Part shown: positions 44,895 through 54,500 of the stretch, piece by piece
Numbering within the stretch: position 1 is the stretch's first letter
Layout: each line of letters begins with the position of its first letter
Assembly: GCF_002950945.1 (NCBI RefSeq)
Contig: NZ_CP012673.1
Coordinates: 6,958,501 to 7,022,500, forward strand
Origin: Sorangium cellulosum
Lineage (GTDB): Bacteria > Myxococcota_A > Polyangia > Polyangiales > Polyangiaceae
Direction: 5' to 3'
Length of the DNA: 64,000 nt
The notes under the pieces: generated by a model
Seen by the model: the letters and a program-made list of their open reading frames with translations, nothing else
Told to the model about the DNA's origin: nothing
The model's database searches: none
Program-made: the position numbers and the translations under genes

Positions 44895-45017
44895 GCTGAT
44901 CAACAGAATGAGCCGCCACGAGAGACGTGGCCGGTGGCGGAACGGGAAGCGCCCAAGCTGAATCACGTACATCCGGATGCCATGAATGCTGCGACGAGAG
45001 CCCGTGAGGCAGCCACG

Positions 45018-48000
45018 ATGACGGTCCCCTCGCAGGGCGCGCCGGCAGGAGCCGGGCTGGTCTCGTGCATCATGCCGACCTTCAACCGGCGTGCCTTCGT
45101 GCCGCAGGCCATCGCTTGCTTTCTGGCTCAGGACTACGAGCCGAGAGAGCTGATCATCCTGGACGACGGCAGCGACCCGGTGGCCGATCTGGTGCCCTCC
45201 GACGCGCGGATTCGCTACAGGCGCCTCTCGCGACGCCTGAACGTGGGCCAGAAGCGCAACCTGGCCTGCGCCGAAGCTCGCGGCGAGATCATCGTGCACT
45301 GGGATGACGATGACTGGAGCGCTCCCTTTCGAATCAGCTACCAGGTCGCGGAGCTTATCGGTGTTCAGGCAGACCTGTGCGGAGCTGCGCGCATCCTGTA
45401 CTGGGACGAAGAGCATGACCGGGCCTGGTGGTACAGCAACGCGAGCACCCCGCGCTTTCTCGCCGGCAACACGCTGTGTTACACGCGCGCGCACTGGTCG
45501 CGGCGGCGCTTCGCGCCGGTGCAGGTCGGCGAGGACGTACGGTTTGTGCGCGCCTCGGCCGATGCGAAGCAGGTCGTCCTGACGCGTGCGGACTTCCTGG
45601 TCGCCCGCATCCACCGCGACAACGTGAGCCCCAAGCGCACTGTGAGCCCGACCTGGCAACGCGCCGAAGTCGAGGAGGTCCGGCGCATCGTGGGGGTGCA
45701 GGAGAGCACGCCGGAGGCCGTCCGGTCCGACAGCACCGCGAGCGTACCGCTCGTGTCCTGCATCATGCCCACGTTCCAGCGACGCCCCTTCGTCCCGCTG
45801 GCCATCACGTACTTCCAGCGCCAGACCTACCCGAACCTCGAGCTGATCGTGGTGGACGACGGCCCGAGCGTGCGCGACCTGATGCCCGCCGATCCGCGCG
45901 TTCGCTACCTGCGCTTGCCCACGCGCTGGTCTATCGGGGCCAAACGCAACCTGGCTGTGCAGAAGGCTCGCGGACAGATCATCGTGCACTGGGACGACGA
46001 CGACTGGCACGCGCCGACGCGCGTAGCGACCCAGGTCGCACCGATCCTGGCAGGCCAGGCCGACGCGACGTATCTGGACATGCAGCTCGTGTTGAGCCTG
46101 CGCGACGCGCAGCTCGCGCGCTGCACGCCCGCGCTGCACACCCAGCTCCACGGGCACGGCGGCTGTCCGGGCACGCTGGCGTTCAGGCGTGCGCTCTGGG
46201 GCAAGGCGCGCTACCCGGCAGTGCAGGTCGCCGAGGACGTGTCGTTCATCCGCCAGCTCGCGCGCGGCGGGGCGCGCATTGAGCGCCTGCGCGACGAGCG
46301 ACAGTTCGTCGTCGTGCGTCACGCGGCCAACACCTGGGATGCCGGGCGCGACTGGGGAGCCGCGCTGGTCGAGGCAGGTCCGGAGGATCTCGCCGCGCTC
46401 TCGCCGGACTGGTCGCACTACGAGCGTCTGCATGCGGAGCTCGCGCTGCCGCGCCCCCTCGACAGGCGGACGCCCCCGGCCAGCCGCGCCAGCGCTCCGT
46501 TTCCCGACGCGGCCGTGGTCATCAGTCTCGCCCGGAGCAGTGCCAGACGCGCACACATGCAAGCGCAGCTCGCGGCCCTGGGTCATGGGCTGCGCGGAGA
46601 GCTGCTCGAAGCGGTCGACGGGCGCACGCTCGACCTCGCCGCCTTTCGCGAGGCCGCCTGGCTGCGCGAGGCGCGCTGGCTGCGCCGGGAGCTGCGGCCG
46701 GGCGAGGTAGGCTGCTGGCTGTCGCACCTCGAGGCGCTGCAGACGCTCGTCGCGCGCGACCTCGACTGCGGTCTCGTGCTCGAGGACGACGTGTGCCTCG
46801 TGCCGGACTTTCCGCGAACGCTGAGCGAGCGGCTCGCGGCGCTGCGTCAGGCCGGAAGCGGCTATCACGTGCTGATGCTCGACTGTTACGAAGGCCGCGG
46901 AAGCTGGGCTCCCCGCGCCACACGAAGCCTGCTGCCCGGCGGGTTCTTCCAGCTCGGTGTCTCCGCCCGCGGGTGTCCTGGCGCACGCGCCTATCTGGTG
47001 ACGCGCGACGGGGCGCGGCGGCTGCTTCGGCGCCTGTGCTCGGGCCCCATCGACCAGCCGTTCGACGAGGTGCTGCGGGAGCAGTCCGAGCGTGGCTTGC
47101 GCGTCTTGTGCGCCCATCCCTCCCTGATCCATGGCTCCGGTCACGATTCGCTGATCATCGAGGCAGCTGCGCCTTCCACGGCCGCGCGGCTCGAGCCCGC
47201 GCAGTACCTCGCCACCGTCGAGCGCCATGCCCGAAGCTCCTGGTGGAAGAGTCCTCCGCGTGAAGGGGCTCCCCTGCGCCGCGCGACGCCGTCGGTCGCC
47301 CCCGACGAGCCACCACGCGTGCTCTTGCTCGTCTGGGAGCGAGACTGGCTGGGCACCCTGCGCCTGCCCAGGGCGCTGGCCGACGCGGGAGCGAGTCCCT
47401 GCGCCCTGGCGCCGGAAGAGAGCGCGCTGCTCGCCGCCTCCGAGCTCGCCGCCCAGCGCAGCTACGCGGCGCGCCCCGAGGCATGTCGCAGCGCGCTGCT
47501 CGCGGCCTGCCATGCCTTGCGTCCCGTGCTGATTCTGCCCTGCGACGATCGATCCGCTCACCTCCTGGCCCAGCTGCTCACGGACGCCCTGGCCGGCAAG
47601 CGGCGCCTGGACCCGCGCCTGCTCAGCCTGCTGCGCCGCTCGCTCGGTACCGGGCCCTATCTCGAGCGGGTGACGCGCGTCGGCTTCGCGCGCATCGCGC
47701 GCCGGGCGGGCGTCCGCCTGCCGGATCAGCGCGACGTGCGTGCGCGCGCCGAAGCGGAGGTCGCGGCCGCGCTGCTCGGAGGGCCCGTGGTGCTCAAGCG
47801 CGACGAGGGGTCGTCGGCTGGAGCGGGCGTGCGGGTGGCGAGTGGCCCGGACGAGCTGCAGCGCGCCTGGTTCGAGCTCTTCACGAGCGACCAGGGCAAT
47901 GCCGTGCTGCAGCGCCACGTCGCGGGCATGCCTGCCATGGCCACGTTCGCCGCCTTCGAAGGTCACCTGCTCGGCGTGCTCGCCGCGGAGAAGACCGAGA

Positions 48001-48281
48001 CCCACGGACCGCTCGGTCCCTCGCGGGTGACCACGTTCGTGAACGATGAGCTCATGGTCGAGATGACCCGGCGGTTCGCGCGCGAGGCAGGGTTCACCGG
48101 CATCGGCAGCCTCGACTTCATCCGCAGTCCCGAACACGGACCGGTGGCCATCGAATTCAACCCGCGTCCCACGCCTCTCGCGAGCCGCGGGGCGGAAGTC
48201 GGGATGGACTTGTTCGGGGCGCTGATGATGCGCCTGCGAGGCGGGCGCGTGCCTGGCGCGACCGGGCGGAGGAGCGCTTGA
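45018..48281 (+). CDS. Four-domain GT2-GT2-GT25-ATP-grasp fusion protein
   Basis: A cytoplasmic-looking protein of 1,087 residues. Domain 1 (residues about 14-230) and domain 2 (about 245-460) are GT-A family 2 glycosyltransferases. Each starts with LVSCIMPTF and carries the acidic motif HWDDDDW (near 94 and 324). Domain 3 (about 496-715) resembles GT25 LPS-type transferases (VVISLARSSARR, VGCWLSHLEAL, LEDDVC near 588). Domain 4 (about 765-1078) is ATP-grasp-like: VVLKRDEGSSAG (near 924) and a metal site EFNPRPTPL (near 1045). ATP-grasp enzymes usually join a carboxylate to an amine via acyl phosphate. The ATG at 45018 has GAGG eight bases upstream; a GTG at 44934 and an ATG at 44982 are alternatives. 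No signal peptide is seen. A role in making a modified glycan or glycopeptide is inference. Confidence 0.85.
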   Translation: MTVPSQGAPAGAGLVSCIMPTFNRRAFVPQAIACFLAQDYEPRELIILDDGSDPVADLVPSDARIRYRRLSRRLNVGQKRNLACAEARGEIIVHWDDDDWSAPFRISYQVAELIGVQADLCGAARILYWDEEHDRAWWYSNASTPRFLAGNTLCYTRAHWSRRRFAPVQVGEDVRFVRASADAKQVVLTRADFLVARIHRDNVSPKRTVSPTWQRAEVEEVRRIVGVQESTPEAVRSDSTASVPLVSCIMPTFQRRPFVPLAITYFQRQTYPNLELIVVDDGPSVRDLMPADPRVRYLRLPTRWSIGAKRNLAVQKARGQIIVHWDDDDWHAPTRVATQVAPILAGQADATYLDMQLVLSLRDAQLARCTPALHTQLHGHGGCPGTLAFRRALWGKARYPAVQVAEDVSFIRQLARGGARIERLRDERQFVVVRHAANTWDAGRDWGAALVEAGPEDLAALSPDWSHYERLHAELALPRPLDRRTPPASRASAPFPDAAVVISLARSSARRAHMQAQLAALGHGLRGELLEAVDGRTLDLAAFREAAWLREARWLRRELRPGEVGCWLSHLEALQTLVARDLDCGLVLEDDVCLVPDFPRTLSERLAALRQAGSGYHVLMLDCYEGRGSWAPRATRSLLPGGFFQLGVSARGCPGARAYLVTRDGARRLLRRLCSGPIDQPFDEVLREQSERGLRVLCAHPSLIHGSGHDSLIIEAAAPSTAARLEPAQYLATVERHARSSWWKSPPREGAPLRRATPSVAPDEPPRVLLLVWERDWLGTLRLPRALADAGASPCALAPEESALLAASELAAQRSYAARPEACRSALLAACHALRPVLILPCDDRSAHLLAQLLTDALAGKRRLDPRLLSLLRRSLGTGPYLERVTRVGFARIARRAGVRLPDQRDVRARAEAEVAAALLGGPVVLKRDEGSSAGAGVRVASGPDELQRAWFELFTSDQGNAVLQRHVAGMPAMATFAAFEGHLLGVLAAEKTETHGPLGPSRVTTFVNDELMVEMTRRFAREAGFTGIGSLDFIRSPEHGPVAIEFNPRPTPLASRGAEVGMDLFGALMMRLRGGRVPGATGRRSA

Positions 48282-48347
48282 ACCGAGCCGGCTCGACACG
48301 AGCGCCCGGCGCTGCTCAGCGCTTACATTCAGATTTCGCGACGTTCA

Positions 48348-48578
48348 CTACGACCGGTCCGGCGGATCCTTTCTCTTGCCTGGAAACAGCGTCGTATAAC
48401 CCATGTAGACTAGCAATGCTACGACCGGAAGGAGCAACACGCAGAACCCCGCAACAAGAAGATACAGCGCGCTGCTTTGCAGGCCGGGATGGTTCGTCTT
48501 GAGGCCGATCACTTTGGCGGCCGCTGATGAGACCATCAACGTGCCGGCCGCGGCTATGACGACTTTTTCGATTCTCAT
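48348..48578 (-). CDS. Small two-helix membrane protein following the TcB-TcC gene
   Basis: A 76-residue protein with two hydrophobic segments (about residues 4-25 and 38-67) and a basic, proline-containing tail (PGKRKDPPDRS). Its ATG lies 6 bp after the toxin stop on the same strand, so it is almost certainly co-transcribed. I do not recognise a family. Size and topology would suit a holin-like release factor or a membrane immunity/accessory protein for the toxin; both are inferences from position. An overlapping 90-codon frame in another register (48316-48588) lacks any protein-like character. Confidence 0.6.
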   Translation of the reverse strand: MRIEKVVIAAAGTLMVSSAAAKVIGLKTNHPGLQSSALYLLVAGFCVLLLPVVALLVYMGYTTLFPGKRKDPPDRS

Positions 48579-48584
48579 TTGAAT

Positions 48585-51500
48585 TCACCGAAACTCGGGC
48601 AGCAGGCTCTGCTGAGCTTCCTCTTCGGCAGGGGTTGGCGCGACGACGGCGGGCGCGAGGGCAGAGGTGTCGATGCTGGAGATCGCCGGCCCCGGGAACG
48701 CGAACGGCAGGGGAGCGGCGCCGTTATTGGATTCAGGTGAGCCCGGGAGGACGAAGGCCAGGGGAGCATCTTCCAGGGACGTCACCGCGCTGCTCTGGGT
48801 CGAGCCTGGCACGAGGATGTCGACCGCCAGGCTCCCGAGCTCGGGGCCCGTCTTCGCTATGGCGACAACCGTGGCATCGAAGCCGTAGAAGAACAGCTGA
48901 TTCGTTGCCGGGCCTAACCTCGTGAAGACGCCGGTGGTCAGATCGATTGATCCCGCTCCGGCCGTGTACACGGTTCCCGACAGGCGTTGCCAGGCCGTGG
49001 CTGGTCCGATGACGGTCGGGACTCTGAACGCACTGGCCGCCGCTTGCGGTACCGTGATGGCAGTGGTGGCCTGGCTCGGAAGGAGCCCTGTCCTCAAGAA
49101 GAGACCGGTGCCGGAGGCCTCGGCGAGCGACGCCGACCCGGCGTAGATGGTGCCTCCTCTGCCGAGCGTCTGGGTCGTGGTGATCGCCGCGGCGCTCTCG
49201 GCCGTCGTCAGGTGCACGAGCCCTTCCGCCGCAGCGGGGGCCGTCCGCGTGAGCGCGCCCGCGCCGAAGGTCCCGACGATGCTGATTCCCGCGTCGGCGA
49301 GGTTGGCGCTCCGGCGACTTACGCCTGCACGCTGCAGGCCTGTCGACGTCAGGGTGTCGGTCTGTTCCCCCGAGATCGCCTGCCGTGCCCCCGCGATCGT
49401 CGTGTCCGCGCCATGCGCGGTGACGGCGACGCCTGCGGCGATGATCAGCACGCCGACGCCGAACTCGGCCGTCGCCGCTCCAACTCCGATGAGGCCGATG
49501 CCTGCCGCCGTCTCGAGCGCGCCGCCGACGGCCTTAACGCCTCCCAGGATGTGGTCCCAGGCTCCCTGTCCGTTGGGATCCGTCAACGCCGTCGGTCGAT
49601 TGCGAACATAGACGAAGAGGTTCAACCCGTCGACGAAGCCCGCCGGATCCGCGCTCGTCCACCTCCCCAGCCACGGCGCGTAGTACCTCGCCCCGTGGTA
49701 GTAGAGCCCCGTCTCCTCGTCCCGCTCCTTGCCAGTGTACCTGTATCGCTTCGCGCTGACCTCCACCCCGCTGCGCGCCGACCAGTACGCCGTCGTCCCA
49801 TACGGGTGATACTCCTCGTAGGTGATCGCGAGCCCGTCCTCGTCGCATTCGAGCAGCGCCGAGTCGAGTTGATTCGTGTACTGGAACCGTATCCGCGGCG
49901 CGCCCCTGCCCGCGGGCTCCTTCACGTCGACGGTCTTGGTCTCGACCATCGCGACCCGCCGCATGTCGTCCATCACGTGCAGCGTCTGCCGCTCGAGCAG
50001 GACGCCGCTCTGGTCGCGCTTTCTGTAGACCTCGTAGCCACCAAGGTAAATGCGCTCCTCCACGAGCGTCCCGATGCGCTCGACGACCTTGCGCACACGC
50101 TCGCCCGAGCCGTCGTACGTGTAGAACGCCGTCCCCCCGCCGCCAAGGTCTGCGCGGCGCATCCGGTCGGTGTGTGTGTACGCCACCGCTGCAAGGTGCG
50201 GCATCGCGACCATGTTGCCGTTCGCGTCATGCACGTACTTCGCAGCATACGGCCTCGTGGCGGCGTCACCGGGCAGGCTCGTCGAATGCAGCCGGTTCGA
50301 TTGTCCGTCCCCCGCTCCCCCGCCGTACCTGTACCGCCGCGTCCACGACCCTGGTGCGCCGAGTTTGTCGTGGATGAACTCCAGAATATTGCCAACACCG
50401 TCGTAAACGAACCGCTCTTCGTACCTGCGCAGGGCCTGGATATCGTTCGGGTGCGGGAGTTGCTGCAGCGGCATATCGTTCTGGTCACGCTGGATCTCGC
50501 CGCCGTGGCCGCGATGCTCGCGACCATTGGCCCTCGTGAGCCGGTAGAGCGCATCGTACTCGTACGCCGACGACGGTTCGACGAACGCGCCCCCGAAGAA
50601 CACTGTCTGCTGCGCCGTATCCTCGACTGCGACGACGTTGCCGACGCAGTCGTACGTGTAAAAGAGATTCTGGAGGACAACGCCGTCCGACGCGCGCGTC
50701 GTCTTGAGGCGCGTGAGACGAAACGTGAGCGGGTCGTACGTGTACGCGGTCGTCGTCCCATTGCTGTACGCGATCCGCTCCCGTTGCCCCTTGGCGTTGT
50801 AGTCGATGTTGAGGATGAAACGCGCTGGCTGATCAGCGCCGCGCACGTGCACGTCAAGCCTCTCGAGCAGGCCCACCTCGTTGTAGGTCGGTACGACCTT
50901 GGAGTCGTCGGGGGCCGTCGCCGACGTCAACCGATTGAGGGCATCATACGCGAAGCTCTTGGAGAAGCTCTCCGCCCCGAGCAAAGCTTCCGCGCCTCCG
51001 AGCGCAGCCCCCGGCACCTCGAGCGCGCCAAGCGGCGACCAGTCTGGCTCTTCTTGGTAGGCGCGCGCGAGCGTCCGCATCGAGCTCAACAGGTTGCCCT
51101 TGAAGTCGAACGACTCCGTTCGCAAGAGCCCCGCCCCGTCAAACGTGAGCACCGCCCGTCCCCGGAGGTTCTGCTCCTCGGGATTCGTGTAGCTCTCGCC
51201 GTAGATGATGCGGGTCGCGAGTTGTTCGTCCTCGGCCCCCTTCTGCACATGCACGTGCGTGGGCCGACGCAAGGCGTCGTACGTCTGCCGCACGCGATGC
51301 CCCACGGCATCCCACGCGCGCAACGGGGCGCCGGCCACGTCGCTCAAGCGTCGCCGCTCCCCCGCATCGATGGAGCTCTCTCGGAGCACCTGGCCGTCGA
51401 TGCCATAGACGTAGCGCATGCAGACGCGATCGAGCGCGTCGGTGATGGAGAGGGCCTGGCCTTCGATGTCGAGCTCGGTCCGCGTGGCGAGCATCGTGGT

Positions 51501-54500
51501 CGGCGCAAGCCGATCGAGAACCAAAAAGGGCCTACCCAGCGCGTCGAGCTTGGTCGTGGTGGGCGTCTCTCGGTGCGCAAACGTGAGCCTGGCCGCTCGC
51601 TGCTCTTCCGGACTCGGCTCCGATGCCGCGTTCGCCCGCCGCGTGGCGAACCACGCGTTGCCAAGATCCGAAACCGTGTCGTTCTCATCGAACGCCGTCT
51701 GCTCCCACGGCGTGAAGCTCACCCGCCGAAGACCTCCGTGCGGCAGCGTCGTCCGGATCAGCCGGCCCGGAGGATCGTAGAAGAGCACAGGGGTGACGCC
51801 CCAGCGCACGAGCTCGTCCTCGTCCTCGAACTCGGGCGTCGACGAGAAGAACGGCTCGTACTGCTTGACGGGGTTGCCTTTGTTATTGACCACCGTCTTG
51901 CCTGAGCCCACCCAGCGCTCTTCCGTGAACCCCAGGACGAGCTCACCATGCGCGTCCTTGAGAAGCTTGCCGTCTGCGCCTCGCAGCGGTGCCTCGCCTG
52001 GCTCGGCCCGGAGCTTGGCCATCGCCACGCGGCCGGAGCCGTCCGAATAGGTGTACGTCTCCTGCCAGCGCGTGTTGGCCAAGCCGTGCTGCTCGCGGGC
52101 TTTTGTATGGACCAAGCTCGGCAGCTTGCCGCCGCTGTCCTTCCAGCGGAAGAGATCGTACTCGAGCACCGTCGTTGGGTCGTCGAGCGTGTCTCCGTCG
52201 GACGAACCTTCCTTGCCCATCACCGCCGTCGCGACCACCAAACCGAGCGCATCGAACTTGACCGCGATGCGATTTCCGTTCGGGTCGGTGATCATCGCGG
52301 GGCCCAGCACGCGGTAGTTGTTCTGCGCCCGCACCACGTTGTGCGCGGCATCCTCGACCCGTTCGATCAGGAGCGCGTGCTCGTCGTACGCGACGGTGGC
52401 CACATTGCCGAACGGGTCGATGAACTCGGTCGGCAGGAAGAACCGGCTCGGGTCGGGGACGGCGCGCCCGGCGGGCGCCCACCAATTCCGGTCCCCATCG
52501 AGATGGACATATCCGCCCTCGTGCAGGACCGCATCGGTCACCCGCCCAACCTCGCCGTTGAACGCCTGCTCCAAGAGACCTGGCGTGAGCGCGAGTCGAT
52601 AGCTCTCGTAGGGTATCGCGCGCGTGTCCGCCTTTCCGAAGGGGAGCGGATTCGGCAGGTTCTCCGAGTCGTAGTACCGCGACCGCGTGTGCTCGACGAG
52701 GCGCTTCTCGAACCCAGAGGTCGGCCGCTCTTCGTACGAGAGCACCTTGGCCTTCCTCGCCGCCATTCGAACCTCTTCGAACGACAGCACGCCTTTTGCA
52801 GGAGCTGCGAGACCCGTGAGCTCATAGCTGCGCGTCTCGAGCGGCACGCCCAAGCGGCGCCCTCCGCTCTCGACGTTGGCATATGTGTTCTCGGTGACCG
52901 TGACCCAGAGCCGCGCTTGCTCTGGCTCCGTGGGGACGCGCCGCGGATACCCGATCGCCGCCGCTTGGGTCACATTGCCGAACGGGTCGATCTCAAGCAC
53001 GATCTCGTGCTGCATCCGTGGATCGCTCGGGCTCCGCTCGTAGTGCAGGGTGATGCGGTGCCGCGGATGCACGTAGAAAACCGCGTGGGACTTCGCGTCC
53101 GAGTGCTGGAGCAGCCGCAGCTCGTAGTCTCGCTCGAAGACCGAGTACGGATGGATGCTCTCGGGCTTGCCATCCTCGGCGTAGACCTCTTGCCGCAAGA
53201 TCTGACCTCGGAGCGCGCGCGCCGCTTCGCGCTCTTCGTGCACCGAAAGACCTTCGGGAAGACGCGTATCGGCAAGCAGCGGCGCGCCCGGATCGCGCCC
53301 GTAATACTCCTTGGCCAAGGCGAGCTCGAGCCGTTCGCGCTCGAGCCATGCACCTGTATGAAACCAAGTGACCGTGCGAACAGGCGGCACATCGAGGAGC
53401 TCTTCGGTCCCTTCATGCTCGAAGTCGACTTCCGGAAAGAGCCCCTTGCCGTGATCTGTGCTGAATGACTCCGCGTCCCATTGCTCGACACAAGCGAACC
53501 CCCGGAACTCGCGCTCGTAGCCATCGAAGAATCCGTGGTGGTAAGCGAAGCTCGTAACGAGCTTCGTTTTGGCCACATGATCGACATACTCCGCACGCTC
53601 GACAACATGAACGGGGAATGCGAGCCGCGTCAGCCAGGGGCGTCCGTCGGCCTTGTCCTTCAAATAAAACCTGGTCGATGGAGCATAGGCAAGGCGTGTT
53701 TCCGCGCCCAGGTTGTTCACGATCGACTCGAGGACGTGCGGCTTTTTGCCGTTCATCAGGTCAATGTAGAGGAGCGGACGCGTTTGGTTGGCTGGTCCTG
53801 GCGATGACCACACCAGACAGGCGGTGCCCTGACCGAGCAAGTCCACGATGCTGAGGTACGAAAGCGAATCAACCGCGGGAAGTGATTCGATGCGCTCCGC
53901 CATCGAGAGCCCGTTGCCCGCCTCGTTGAAATAAATGCGAATTCCGTCGCGACCCAGGTACAAAAGGTCGCTGGTGCCCGATCCGTCGATATCGGCGAAC
54001 CGAACGCGCCTCGGGTCGAACTGGTCAGCGTGGTCGAACCGGGGACTGCGACTCAGTGTAACCTTGCGACCGAAGCGCCCGTAGCCGAGGTTCGGCCAGT
54101 AGCAAACCTCGCCGTCGCGCACGCGCACGATGTCGACCAAGCCGTCGCCGCTCATGTCAGCGAGCTGGATGGTTTCGGCGCCATCGGCGAAAACGATAGC
54201 CGCACCCTTTTGTTCGTCTTTCGGCTTGGAGACCCTCGCCCCAGGCTCGAAGCCGTCCTTGCCGCGCGAGCGGTACCAGAGGAACGCCTCGTGCTCCGTG
54301 ATAAGCACGTCGGGCAGCCCGTCGCCATCAAGATCGAGAAAGCGCAGGTTTGGGTCGTTCCAGTTGATGTTCGGTACGCTCTTGAGAGCGACGAACGGCG
54401 TGAAACCAGCTTCGGGCGTCCACTCGAAGTATCCGGACAGAGCCGGCGCGTACTGGACGAGATCCAGGTTCCCGTCGCCCCCCAGATCGGTGAGCTGCTG

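Noticed and set aside
44913..44940. Inverted repeat (CCGCCAC/GTGGCGG, 14-bp loop) before the GT fusion gene as terminator or operator
   Set aside because: The stem is only 7 bp without a T tract, which is common by chance in such GC-rich DNA; it overlaps the alternative GTG start.
44688..48299. Minus-strand frame of about 1,200 codons opposite the GT fusion gene
   Set aside because: The plus strand carries four recognisable domains with intact motifs; the antisense product has none.
48987..51905. Plus-strand frame of about 970 codons opposite the TcB-TcC gene
   Set aside because: It mirrors Rhs repeats on the coding strand; composition is Arg-rich and no domain is visible.
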